Source: Nocardioides sp. cx-173
GTDB taxonomy: Bacteria > Actinomycetota > Actinomycetes > Propionibacteriales > Nocardioidaceae
Assembly: GCF_021117365.1 (NCBI RefSeq)
Contig: NZ_CP088262.1
Location: 1,302,001 to 1,366,000, forward strand
Direction of reading: 5' to 3'
Length of the DNA: 64,000 bases
Both the position numbers and the translations under genes were made by a program. Below the pieces are notes generated by a model, which did no database searches, was not told the DNA's origin, and worked only from the letters and a program-made list of their open reading frames with translations. Positions 7,192 to 15,319 of this stretch are shown piece after piece; the stretch's first letter is position 1, and every line of letters begins with the position of its first letter.

Positions 7192-10049
7192 GCGGCTTCG
7201 ACTTCGGTCTCGACCGGCTCGTCATCGGCCTGTTCACCGGCCTGACGTACGGCCTGCTGGCCGTGGGGCTCGTGCTGGTCTACCGCTCCAGCCGCTTCGT
7301 GAACTTCGCGCACGGGTCGGTGGGCGCGTTCGGCGCCTCGATGCTGGCGCTCTTCGTCGTCGACTGGGGAGCGCCGTACTGGCTAGCGTTCGTGGTCGCG
7401 CTCGTGCTGGCCGGGCTGCTGTCGGGCCTGATCGAGATCTTCGTCATCCGCCGCCTCGCCGGGCGCCCGGGCCTGGTCGGGATGATCGCGACGCTGGGTC
7501 TCTCGCAGCTGATCCTGGTGATGTCGCTGCTGATCAACAGCGACGGCGTCAGCGGGTTCACCTTCCCCAAGCCCACGCACCTGCCGACCTTCGAGATCCA
7601 GGCGCTGCCGATCGGCACGCCGTACGTCGCCATGCTGGTGCTGGCGCCGTTGCTCCTGGTCGGGCTCGGCTGGTTCCTGCGCCACCACCGCATGGGCATC
7701 GGGATCCGCGCGGCGGCCGACGACCCGGACATCGCGCGCCTCGAGGGCATCCCGGCGCAGTGGATGGCGACCCTGGCCTGGACGATCGCGGGCGCGATCG
7801 CGGCGTTCTCGGCCATCCTGGTGACGCCGACCACCGCGGGCTCCGGACTGGACGGCCTGGGCCCGGACCTGCTGCTCAAGGGGCTCGCCGGCGCCGTGAT
7901 CGCGCGGATGTCGTCGATCCCGATCGCCATCGCCGCCTCCCTCGGCATCGGCGTGATCGAGCAGCTGCTGCTCTCCAATCCCGACACCCGCGGCCTGGTG
8001 ACGGTCGTCATCGCCGTGATCATCGTGACGGCCCTGCTCCGCCAGCCCGAGCTCGGTCGCGCCGGCCAGGACAAGGGCCGCTGGCGCCGGGTGGTGCTCC
8101 CGCCCCTGCCGCAGGCCTACCGCAGCGTGCGCACCATCGTCTGGCTGCCGCGGGTCCTGGTCGCGGTCGGCATCACGGTCTCGGTGGGGCTGGCCTACGT
8201 GGTCAGCAACGACACCGCCTCCGTGCTGACGCTGGTGTCCGGCTACACGCTGGTGGGGCTCAGCGTCGGTCTGCTCACCGGTGTCTCCGGCCAGCTCTCG
8301 CTCGGTCAGTTCGCCTACGCCGGCATCGCCGCCGCCGCCTCGGTGCACGTCACCGAGTCGACCGGCAACTTCCTGTTCGGGATGCTGTGCGGCGTCGTCA
8401 CGGCGGCGCTCGCCTCGGCCCTCGTGGGCATCCCGGCCATGAAGCTGCGCGGGCTCGCCCTCGCCGTGTCGACCCTGGCGTTCGCGCTGGCGACCTCCAC
8501 CTGGCTGCTGCGCCAGGGGATCTTCCTGGGCGACGGCATCCGGCCGGCCAAGCCGACGTGGTGGAACTACCCGCTCGACTACGCCGTCGACTACTACCTC
8601 TTCGCACTGCTGCTCCTGTGCCTCGGCGTCTGGGTCACCAACAACCTGCGGCACGGCGGCGTCGGCCGACTCGTGCAGGCCCTGCGCGACAACGAGCACG
8701 CGGCGCGCGCCTTCACGGTGCCGCACCGGATGCGGATGCTCCAGCTGTACGCCGTCTCCGGGGCCCTCGCCGGGGTCGGCGGCATCGTCATCGGGCACGG
8801 CCAGTCCCAGCTCACCGTCAACTCGTTCCCTGCCGCCGGCAGCATCGACGTCGTGGCCGTCACCGTCATCGGCGGGCTCACGGTCACCCTCGGACCCCTC
8901 ATCGGCGCCCTCGTCATCGTGGGCCTCCCGGCCCTCACCGGGATGGGGATGGCCGGCGAGGCGATGCTCGCGGTGGCCTGGCTGCTGGTCGTGATCTTCC
9001 TGCCCGACGGCCTCGGCGGGGTGCTGGTCCGCGGCCGCGACCTGCTCTACGACGCCCTCGCGCGCCGCCACGGCATCGACCCGCTGCGCGAGCGGCACGG
9101 CGTCGTTGACCTCAGCGCCCAGGCCAGGTCTCCGCTGCACGAGAGGCCGCGGCTGGAGGGGCTGGTGCCGCGGGCGGCACCGCAGGCGAGCCCGACCGGC
9201 CCCGTGCTCGTGGTCGACGGGGTGTCGCGCCGCTTCGGTGGCGTGGTCGCGGTGGACCACGTGTCGTTCGACGTCGCGCCGGGCGAGATCCTCGGCGTCA
9301 TCGGGCCCAACGGCGCCGGCAAGACCACCTGCTTCGAGATCGTCGCGGGCTTCACCCGGCCCGACCGAGGACGCGTCGTCTTCGACGGGATGGACGTGAC
9401 CGCGGCCAGCCCGGAGGAGCGCGCGGCGGAGGGGCTGGTCCGCTCCTTCCAGGACGCCGCGCTGTTCCCCACGCTCACCGTGCACGAGACGCTGATGGTC
9501 GCCCAGGAGCGGACCGAGGCGACCCGGCTGTGGACCTCCGCCCTGGGCGTCCGCTCCGCCGAGCGGGACAAGGCGCTCGCCGCCGACGAGGTGCTCGAGC
9601 GGATGCACCTGACCCGCTACGCGCGCCACGCCGTGGGCGAGCTGTCGACCGGCACCCGCCGCGTCGTCGAGCTCGCCTGCCTGTTGACCCTCCGGCCGCG
9701 GGTGCTGCTGCTGGACGAGCCGTCGGCCGGCATCGCGCAGAGCGAGAGCGAGGCGCTGGGCGACCTGCTGCTGGCGATCCGCCAGGAGCTCGGCACGACC
9801 ATGGTGATCATCGAGCACGACCTGCCCCTGCTCTCCCGGCTGTCCGACCGGATGCTCGCGATGACGCTCGGCCGGGTGATCGCGAGCGGCACGCCCGACG
9901 AGGTGCGCAACGACCCCACGGTCGTCACCTCCTACCTCGGCGCCGACCAGGACGCCATCCACCGCTCGGGCCTGCGCCTCGCCGGCGACCCCGAGGACCC
10001 CGCTCCCGACCCGCTGGCCACGCGGGTCCTGCCCGTGCCCAGCCGATGA
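7188..10049 (+). CDS. Fused ABC importer subunit: LivH permease, LivM permease and LivG ATPase in one chain
   Basis: A 953 aa polypeptide that joins three proteins normally encoded separately. Residues about 1-290 are a LivH-type permease; about 335-640 a LivM-type permease (the GLSVGLLTGVSGQLSLGQ region is typical); about 672-900 a LivG-type ATPase with Walker A GPNGAGKT near residue 705, Walker B VLLLDEP and the IIEHD switch. The ABC signature reads LSTGTRR instead of LSGGQ, so one conserved Gly is lost in this half. With LivF it would give one complete permease pair with two different ATPase sites. ATG overlaps the LivF stop. Confidence 0.93.
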   Translation: MSGFDFGLDRLVIGLFTGLTYGLLAVGLVLVYRSSRFVNFAHGSVGAFGASMLALFVVDWGAPYWLAFVVALVLAGLLSGLIEIFVIRRLAGRPGLVGMIATLGLSQLILVMSLLINSDGVSGFTFPKPTHLPTFEIQALPIGTPYVAMLVLAPLLLVGLGWFLRHHRMGIGIRAAADDPDIARLEGIPAQWMATLAWTIAGAIAAFSAILVTPTTAGSGLDGLGPDLLLKGLAGAVIARMSSIPIAIAASLGIGVIEQLLLSNPDTRGLVTVVIAVIIVTALLRQPELGRAGQDKGRWRRVVLPPLPQAYRSVRTIVWLPRVLVAVGITVSVGLAYVVSNDTASVLTLVSGYTLVGLSVGLLTGVSGQLSLGQFAYAGIAAAASVHVTESTGNFLFGMLCGVVTAALASALVGIPAMKLRGLALAVSTLAFALATSTWLLRQGIFLGDGIRPAKPTWWNYPLDYAVDYYLFALLLLCLGVWVTNNLRHGGVGRLVQALRDNEHAARAFTVPHRMRMLQLYAVSGALAGVGGIVIGHGQSQLTVNSFPAAGSIDVVAVTVIGGLTVTLGPLIGALVIVGLPALTGMGMAGEAMLAVAWLLVVIFLPDGLGGVLVRGRDLLYDALARRHGIDPLRERHGVVDLSAQARSPLHERPRLEGLVPRAAPQASPTGPVLVVDGVSRRFGGVVAVDHVSFDVAPGEILGVIGPNGAGKTTCFEIVAGFTRPDRGRVVFDGMDVTAASPEERAAEGLVRSFQDAALFPTLTVHETLMVAQERTEATRLWTSALGVRSAERDKALAADEVLERMHLTRYARHAVGELSTGTRRVVELACLLTLRPRVLLLDEPSAGIAQSESEALGDLLLAIRQELGTTMVIIEHDLPLLSRLSDRMLAMTLGRVIASGTPDEVRNDPTVVTSYLGADQDAIHRSGLRLAGDPEDPAPDPLATRVLPVPSR

Positions 10050-10069
10050 CCCGACCCGAGGAGAACAAC

Positions 10070-10690
10070 GTGCGTAGACAAGTGACCCTGCTGCTTCGCG
10101 GCACGGCCGCCGCACTGCTGATGGTGCTGGTGAGCGCGCCGCCGAGCTTCGCGGCCCCGACGCTGACCGTGAGCGCGTCCGAGAACCTCGAGGACGGGCA
10201 GACCGTCACGGTGTCGGGAGTCGGCTTCGACCCCGGTCTCAAGGGCATCGCGATCGGGCAGTGCGTGGTGGGCTACATCGGCCCCGGCGACTGCAACATC
10301 CAGGGCGGCGCCAAGTTCCGTGACGCCGACGGGAGCGGCAACGTGTCGGCCTTCGACATCGTCGTCAAGGAGAAGTTCGGCACCGTCGACTGCACGGTGC
10401 AGGAGTGCGTGATCGCTGCGGGCCCGCTGCCGACCGCGGTGGACCAGGCCACGGTCGAGGCCAACACCCACGAGATCCCGATCACCTTCGGCGAGGCGCC
10501 GGCCGAGGCGCCTGCCGAGGCGCCGGCCGAGCCGGCCCCGACGACGCCCGAGGAGCCGGGCGCGCTCCCCAAGACCGGTGCCGGCGACTCGCTGCCGGTG
10601 CTCGTCCTGGGCGCCACCACGCTGCTCGCCGCCGGGGTGGGCGCGATCCTGCTCGTCCCGGGTCGGCGCCGCGGAGAGGTCACGCGATGA
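10070..10690 (+). CDS. LPKTG cell-wall protein with neocarzinostatin-like domain
   Basis: 206 aa. The GTG at 10070 has GAGGAG five bases upstream and yields a clean signal peptide ending SFA-A; an ATG at 10046 would place extra charged residues in front. The mature domain (about residues 24-140) matches the neocarzinostatin family by eye: APTLTVS start, GQC and DCN cysteine pair, ADGSG, then GTVDCT and C later, ending in PITF. That fold binds hydrophobic ligands in the enediyne apoproteins. An AEAP-repeat spacer follows, then the sorting signal LPKTG (residues 166-170), a hydrophobic helix and RRR. It is the fourth gene of the transporter operon, so a wall-bound ligand carrier feeding the importer is plausible. 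Confidence 0.85.
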   Translation: MRRQVTLLLRGTAAALLMVLVSAPPSFAAPTLTVSASENLEDGQTVTVSGVGFDPGLKGIAIGQCVVGYIGPGDCNIQGGAKFRDADGSGNVSAFDIVVKEKFGTVDCTVQECVIAAGPLPTAVDQATVEANTHEIPITFGEAPAEAPAEAPAEPAPTTPEEPGALPKTGAGDSLPVLVLGATTLLAAGVGAILLVPGRRRGEVTR

Positions 10691-11928
10691 CGTCGCTCTC
10701 CCTGCGCTCCCGCCTGCGACACCCGGTGGCCGCGGTCCTCGGCGTCGCCGGCGTCCTCGCCGCCTCCGTCGCCGTCACCGGGTCGCCGGCGGCGGCCGCT
10801 GCCGACGAGCTGGTGTCCACCACCACCTTCAGCTGCCAGATCTCGACCTTCCCGGCCTACAGCTGGGACGGTGAGATCACCCTGTCGGCGGTGCGACCTG
10901 CCGACTCCACCACCGTGACCGTGACGGCGAGCCTGTCGCAGATGGCGGGCAAGTCCCCGGCGCGGATCAACGACGACTTCACCAACGAGCTCCGTCTGAC
11001 GCTCGGCGGTGCGCCGGTCACGCTCACCGGCTCCGGCCATGTCGAGGCGGCGCCCAATGCGCCGTTCGACATGCCGGACCTGACCGGGACCTTCACCTCC
11101 AGCGCCGACGACCTGGCGGCGGTGGTCACGGGGTACTACTTCTCGATCCCCAGGTACGCGATGAACGGCGTCTGCACCCCCACCGCGAACGCCGACCTCG
11201 GGTCGCTGACGGTGGTCGAGGGCGCGCCGCCGACGGCCAGCCCCACGCCGACCACCACCACCAGCGCCACGGCCACGCCGTCGGCCAGCCCGTCGGCCAC
11301 GGAGCCGGCCCCCAGCGGCGGCACCCCCGCCAAGGGCAAGGCCACCTTCGCCTGCACGCTCACGATCGGGAGCGAGTTCGACTACGAGGCCACGATCTCG
11401 GTCGCCGGCTACCGTGCCGAGGAGGGCGACGACGTCTCGCTGGTCGCCACCATGAGCGACCTGCCGGGCATCGCGCCGGTCCCCATCGACGGCTCGATGG
11501 ACTACACCCTCGAGGGCGACGTCGGCGGCGAGGACGCCACCCTCACCAGCACCGACGACGTCTCGGCGGCGCCGATGGAGGAGGTCGCCGTGGCCGACCT
11601 CGCCGGCAGCGTCGCGGCCGACGGTGACGAGATGGAGGTGGCGGTGAGCAGCTTCGCCTTCGACTTCCCCTCGGCCGGCATCGGCGCCGAGTGCACGAGC
11701 CCGCGCACCGTCCTCGGCACGATGGTCGTGGGCTCCGAGCCGATCGCCGTCGAGAGCCCCGGCGGCGGCGACGACTCCGGCGGCGGCACCGGCGGCAGTG
11801 CCGGAGGCGAGCTGCCGAAGACCGGCGGCGCGGACTCGCTGCCGGTCGTGGGGCTGTGGGCGCTCGCCCTCACCCTGCTGGGGGCCGCCGGGCTGCTCTG
11901 CGTGCCCCGCGCCCGCCGGACGCACTGA
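10687..11928 (+). CDS. LPKTG cell-wall protein with two copies of an unrecognised two-Cys beta domain
   Basis: 413 aa. Signal peptide to about residue 39, domain A about 45-178 (FSCQ near its start, NGVCT near its end), a Thr/Pro/Ser-rich spacer about 182-215, domain B about 220-345 (FACT start, GAECT end), a Gly-rich stretch, then LPKTG at 376-380, a hydrophobic helix and RARR. The two domains resemble each other (Cys at both ends, a VTxTxSLSQM/VSLVATMSDL strand, a TLTGS/TLTST strand) and also the N-terminal half of the secreted protein at 24838-26214. Function unknown. Last gene of the transporter operon, followed by a strong terminator. Confidence 0.82.
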   Translation: MTSLSLRSRLRHPVAAVLGVAGVLAASVAVTGSPAAAAADELVSTTTFSCQISTFPAYSWDGEITLSAVRPADSTTVTVTASLSQMAGKSPARINDDFTNELRLTLGGAPVTLTGSGHVEAAPNAPFDMPDLTGTFTSSADDLAAVVTGYYFSIPRYAMNGVCTPTANADLGSLTVVEGAPPTASPTPTTTTSATATPSASPSATEPAPSGGTPAKGKATFACTLTIGSEFDYEATISVAGYRAEEGDDVSLVATMSDLPGIAPVPIDGSMDYTLEGDVGGEDATLTSTDDVSAAPMEEVAVADLAGSVAADGDEMEVAVSSFAFDFPSAGIGAECTSPRTVLGTMVVGSEPIAVESPGGGDDSGGGTGGSAGGELPKTGGADSLPVVGLWALALTLLGAAGLLCVPRARRTH

Positions 11929-11940
11929 CGCCGGCACCGA

Positions 11941-11980
11941 CGCGAAGGGCCCCCACGACCGGTCGTGGGGGCCCTTCGCG
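11941..11980. terminator. Bidirectional intrinsic terminator (40-base perfect inverted repeat)
   Basis: A perfect 40-base palindrome (arms starting CGCGAAGGGCCCCCAC) sits between the stops of the rightward transporter operon (11928) and the leftward gene ending at 11989. Its strength and convergent position indicate a shared terminator rather than an operator. Confidence 0.9.
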
Positions 11981-11988
11981 CGTGCCGG

Positions 11989-12858
11989 TCAGCCGCGGTC
12001 GGCCGCCGCCAGCGTGTCTGCGTCGTACGAGCGGCTCGCGACGAACCCGCTCTCACCGAGCCGGTCGACCGAGATGGGGCGGGTCGGGGACGCGATCTCG
12101 TCGCGGTAGGTCAGCGCGGGCAGCGACTGGGCCGCGGAGATGGCGTCGAAGAGCGCGGCATTGGTCGGCGGCGTCTCGGGGTGGGTGAGGTTGTGGACGC
12201 CGGTGATGCGCGACTCGAGCGCGTGCACGACCGCGTCCGCGGCGTCCTCGACGGCCAGCCGGTAGAACAGGGCGTCGGCGGAGAAGGGAACGGAGCCGCC
12301 GAGGTACTGGTGGGCCATGGCGATCTTCGCCTCGATGGGCGGGTCCTGGGCGCCGAAGATGTCGCCGCAGCGGAAGACGCACGCCCGCTCGCCGGCCCCC
12401 TCCAGGTAGACCTTCTCCATGGCCAGGAACATGGTCGGGCTGGGATCGGAGGACTCGGTCACCGGCGAGTCCTCGGCCACCCGGTCCAGGTGGTCGGCGG
12501 CGGTGCCGTAGACCGAGAGCGACGAGAGCGCCACGAGGTACGGCGCCCCGTCGGCGGCCACGACGGACTCGGCGGTCTCGACGAGGATCTCGCGGTAGGT
12601 GACCGCCCGCTCCTCGGGCGTCATCGAGGTCTGGGCCGAGGGCCCGGCCGCGACGACGACCGCGTCCCGGCCGGCCATCGCCGCCCGGACGGCGTCGCGG
12701 TCGCTGCCGCGCAGCACCAGGACCTCCTCGAAGCCCTCGCGCAGCCCCTCGACCTTGCCCGGGGTGGTGGTCGTGACGGCCACGTCGTGACCGAGCTCGC
12801 GCAGCCGTGCGCCGGCGGCGGTGCCGACCAGGCCGGCTCCGATGATCAGGACCTTCAT
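11989..12858 (-). CDS. NAD(P)-binding epimerase/NmrA-like protein (atypical extended SDR)
   Basis: 289 aa Rossmann-fold protein with a GxGxxG loop (IGAGLVGTAAG) at the N-terminus and an SSLSVYG segment as in nucleotide-sugar epimerases. The usual YxxxK pair is not obvious; the region reads MFLAMEKVY, so catalysis may differ or be absent. Substrate unknown. The ATG overlaps the stop of the RCCR-like gene upstream (12855-13679), so the two form a leftward operon controlled by the palindrome at 13693. Confidence 0.8.
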   Translation of the reverse strand: MKVLIIGAGLVGTAAGARLRELGHDVAVTTTTPGKVEGLREGFEEVLVLRGSDRDAVRAAMAGRDAVVVAAGPSAQTSMTPEERAVTYREILVETAESVVAADGAPYLVALSSLSVYGTAADHLDRVAEDSPVTESSDPSPTMFLAMEKVYLEGAGERACVFRCGDIFGAQDPPIEAKIAMAHQYLGGSVPFSADALFYRLAVEDAADAVVHALESRITGVHNLTHPETPPTNAALFDAISAAQSLPALTYRDEIASPTRPISVDRLGESGFVASRSYDADTLAAADRG

Positions 12859-13679
12859 GCGTTGTCTCCTTGCTCGCGGATCTGGCCCAGTCCGGCGCGG
12901 GTCGCCACCAGCTCCTCGACGCGCTCGGCGCCGAGGAACCTCTTGGACAGCTCGTTCATGGGATCGAGGGTGTAGCCGTAGGTGCGCACCAGATGGTCTC
13001 GCTCGCGCAGGGCGGCGCGCTGCTCGACCGGCACCGGCTGCGCGTCGCGCACCCAGCCCAGCCAGGTGTCGACCCGCTCGCGCACCACCTCGCGCAGGGT
13101 CTCGACCACGTCGTCGGTGCGCGCCGCGGTGTAGGAGTGCGCGACGGGGGAGAGGTAGGCGCGCATGTAGGTGCCGTGGCTCACCGACCAGGTGAAGCGG
13201 TCGTCGCCGCGCAGGCTCAGGAAGGAGTCGTTGAGCGGCTCGTAGTAGCGGCGCAGGTAGTCGACGTCGACCATCAGGTCGCGGCGCGGCGTCAGCTCGC
13301 TGTAGAAGAAGATGTTCGGGATCGTGCCGAACACGATGATCAGGTGCGGCACGTCGATGTGCGGCCCCAGCCAGACCTGGAGGTTCATGTCCAGGATCGA
13401 GGCCTTGCGGTTGCCGATCCAGGAGTGGACCAGCCACTCGACGCCCTCGTCGGGGTCGCCGGCGTAGGGGTTCAGGGAGCCCTCGTAGCTCCCGTCGTCG
13501 GTCGCCCAGTACTCCAGCCCGGCGCCCGAGGGGTGCTCGCGGACCGGCAGCTGCGCGGTGATCTTCTCCTTGGCCTCGCTGAGGATCTCCCAGAACGCCG
13601 CCCACAGCTCGGAGCTGTCGACGTCGGGTGCCTCGGCGAGGAACTCGTGGATCGTCTTGGTCTGCGCACTGCTGCTCAT
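12855..13679 (-). CDS. Red chlorophyll catabolite reductase-like protein (bilin reductase superfamily)
   Basis: 274 aa, no signal peptide, so cytoplasmic. By eye and from memory it aligns with plant red chlorophyll catabolite reductase over most of its length: a HSWIG segment, a PHLIIVF strand, LTPRRDLMVDVDYLRRYYE (plant proteins have LPHRKDL..PDYL..YY), an RAYLSPVA segment (plant RSAFSPTA), a helical DTWLGWV region and a C-terminal LRERD...RFLG stretch. The plant enzyme reduces a linear tetrapyrrole with ferredoxin. The strand that holds a catalytic Glu in the plant enzyme appears to carry Val here, while an Asp in TLDPMNE may correspond to the other catalytic acid. Family assignment is fairly secure, substrate is not. 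Confidence 0.65.
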   Translation of the reverse strand: MSSSAQTKTIHEFLAEAPDVDSSELWAAFWEILSEAKEKITAQLPVREHPSGAGLEYWATDDGSYEGSLNPYAGDPDEGVEWLVHSWIGNRKASILDMNLQVWLGPHIDVPHLIIVFGTIPNIFFYSELTPRRDLMVDVDYLRRYYEPLNDSFLSLRGDDRFTWSVSHGTYMRAYLSPVAHSYTAARTDDVVETLREVVRERVDTWLGWVRDAQPVPVEQRAALRERDHLVRTYGYTLDPMNELSKRFLGAERVEELVATRAGLGQIREQGDNA

Positions 13680-13692
13680 GCCGCCACGCTAC

Positions 13693-13705
13693 AGATATAT
13701 GATCT
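13693..13705. promoter_or_regulatory. Operator-like palindrome between RCCR-like gene and main catabolic operon
   Basis: AGATATATGATCT, whose reverse complement shares AGATCATATAT with the 33053 site. It lies 13 bases before the ATG of the leftward gene and about 55 bases before the rightward operon start, and contains TATGAT and TATATC elements that could serve as -10 boxes. Probably represses both directions. Confidence 0.65.
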
Positions 13706-13759
13706 ATGTTGTCACTGTTCGGGAAGCATCCCGGCGGCCGAGACCCGGAGGAGGGTGCC

Positions 13760-14089
13760 GTGATCGTGGTCGTCAGCCAGGCCTGGACCAAGCCGGGCGA
13801 GGAGCACGCGGCGGCGTACCTGGGCCTGTCGGTCGACTTCGGGCGGTTCTTCCGCGACCACCCCGGCTACCGTGGCCGGCGGCTCGTGCGCGGGGTCGAG
13901 GACCGCACCCACTTCACGCACCTGCGGTACTTCGACACCGTCGCCGACTACGAGGAGTGCACGCAGCACCCCGAGTACCAGGCCCACCTGCTGGCGATGT
14001 ACGAGCACCTCGAGCCCTACGACTCCTACCCGCGCGAGTACCTCGAGGTGGTCCTCGACGAGCCCGGCAGCGAGGCGGAGGGCCGGTGA
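13760..14089 (+). CDS. Small dimeric alpha/beta-barrel protein (EthD/antibiotic monooxygenase-like)
   Basis: 109 aa from a GTG preceded by GGAGGAGGG; an ATG at 13706 overlaps the operator and is less likely. The short ferredoxin-like pattern (VVVSQAWTKPGEE..., a RYFDTVADYEECTQHPEY helix) fits the dimeric alpha+beta barrel superfamily, whose members include EthD helpers, cofactor-free monooxygenases and muconolactone-isomerase-like proteins. The exact reaction cannot be read. First gene of a 13-gene operon; its stop overlaps the next start. Confidence 0.75.
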   Translation: MIVVVSQAWTKPGEEHAAAYLGLSVDFGRFFRDHPGYRGRRLVRGVEDRTHFTHLRYFDTVADYEECTQHPEYQAHLLAMYEHLEPYDSYPREYLEVVLDEPGSEAEGR

Positions 14090-14775
14090 GCACCTTCGTG
14101 CTCGTCCACGGCGCCTTCCGCGGCGGCTGGGCCTGGTCGCGGCTGAGCCCGCTGCTCGCCGCCCACGGGCACCGGGTCGAGGCACCGACCCTGAGCCCGG
14201 CCGCCGAGGGCCTCGGGGCCTGGGTGGACCAGGTCGCCTCCCTCCTGGTCGAGCAGGACCTGCGTGAGGTCGTGCTGGTCGGCCACAGCCAGGGCGGGGT
14301 GGTGGTCCGGGAGGTCGCGGTCCGCCTGCCCGAGCGCCTGCGCGTGCTCGTCTACCTCGACGCCGCCGTGCCGGACGCGGGCGAGCGGGCGATCGATGTG
14401 GCGCCGAGCGCCCCGGACGCCGCGCTCCTGCCCGCACGGGACGCGATGGTCGCGCCCCGGGCGCTGACGCCGGGCGCCGACCTCGACGCCGCGACCGCGC
14501 GGTGGGTCAACGAGCGGCTGGTCCCCACGCCGTTCGCCCCGTCCCTCGACCCGGGCTCGATGCTCGAGCCGGACGTGCCGGCGGCGTACGCGTTCTTCGC
14601 CGGCACCCCGGCCGGCTATCCCTGCGCCACCACGCGGGCGCGCCTCGACGCGCGCGGCACGGCGTACGACGTGCTGGACGGCGGCCACGACGCACCCCTG
14701 ACCCGACCCGAGGCGGTCGCGGGGCTCCTGCTCCGCGCCGCCACCACCACCAGGAAAGAGGAGACGACGGCGTGA
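14086..14775 (+). CDS. Alpha/beta hydrolase
   Basis: 229 aa, GTG start overlapping the previous stop. Oxyanion HG pair (VHGAFRGGW) near the N-terminus, nucleophile elbow GHSQG (Ser near residue 67) and a late catalytic His (GGHDAP). It resembles the short MenH/salicylate-esterase-like hydrolases with no lid insertion. Likely hydrolyses an ester, thioester or C-C bond of a pathway intermediate; the substrate is unknown. Translationally coupled to the MaoC gene after it. Confidence 0.88.
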   Translation: MSTFVLVHGAFRGGWAWSRLSPLLAAHGHRVEAPTLSPAAEGLGAWVDQVASLLVEQDLREVVLVGHSQGGVVVREVAVRLPERLRVLVYLDAAVPDAGERAIDVAPSAPDAALLPARDAMVAPRALTPGADLDAATARWVNERLVPTPFAPSLDPGSMLEPDVPAAYAFFAGTPAGYPCATTRARLDARGTAYDVLDGGHDAPLTRPEAVAGLLLRAATTTRKEETTA

Positions 14776-15317
14776 GCGTGCAGGCCGGTTGGCAAGGACG
14801 GTTCTTCGAGGACTTCGCCGTGGGCGACATCTACCAGCACCCGCTGGGGCGGACGGTGACCGAGGCGGACAACATCCAGTTCTCGCTGCTCACCATGAAC
14901 ACCAACCAGATGCACTTCAACAGCGAGTACGCCGCCCGGTCGGAGTTCGGCCGGCCGCTGGTCGTCTCGACGCTGACGGTCGCGATCGCGGTGGGCCAGA
15001 GCGTCACGGACCTGACCCAGAACGCCTTCGCGAACCTGGGGTGGGACGACATCAGGATGACCCACCCGGTGTTCGCCGGCGACACCCTCTACAGCGAGTC
15101 GGTCGTCCTGGAGAAGCGCGAGTCGTCCTCGCGCCCGCACGCGGGCATCGTGACGGTCAAGACCCGGGCGCTGAACCAGCGCGGCGACGAGGTCTGCTCC
15201 TTCCGCCGCATGTTCTACGTCTACAAGGCCGGCGCCGAGCAGCTCGAGGGGATCTTCCCCCAGGGCGCGACGAGCCTCCTGGAGGGCACCCCGCTGGCGG
15301 ACGACGGGACGCCCTGA
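14772..15317 (+). CDS. MaoC-family hydratase (mesaconyl-CoA hydratase-like)
   Basis: 181 aa hotdog-fold protein. The LTMNTNQMHFNSEYA segment followed by FGRPLVV is the arrangement of MaoC/mesaconyl-C4-CoA and 2-methylfumaryl-CoA hydratases, with His as a likely catalytic residue. Such enzymes hydrate branched unsaturated dicarboxylyl-CoAs, which fits the neighbouring class III CoA transferase and the CitE-like lyase at the operon end (activation, hydration, cleavage). GTG overlaps the stop of the hydrolase gene. Confidence 0.85.
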   Translation: MSVQAGWQGRFFEDFAVGDIYQHPLGRTVTEADNIQFSLLTMNTNQMHFNSEYAARSEFGRPLVVSTLTVAIAVGQSVTDLTQNAFANLGWDDIRMTHPVFAGDTLYSESVVLEKRESSSRPHAGIVTVKTRALNQRGDEVCSFRRMFYVYKAGAEQLEGIFPQGATSLLEGTPLADDGTP

Positions 15318-15319
15318 CC

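Noticed and set aside
7383..10115. Very long open frame on the minus strand opposite the importer fusion
   Set aside because: It is a GC-skew shadow: Arg/Gly/His/Asp-rich translation with no family signature, fully antisense to a well-supported gene.
11941..11980. 40-base perfect palindrome considered as an operator
   Set aside because: It is GC-rich, lies between convergent stop codons and fits a bidirectional terminator; it does not resemble the AT-rich operator set.
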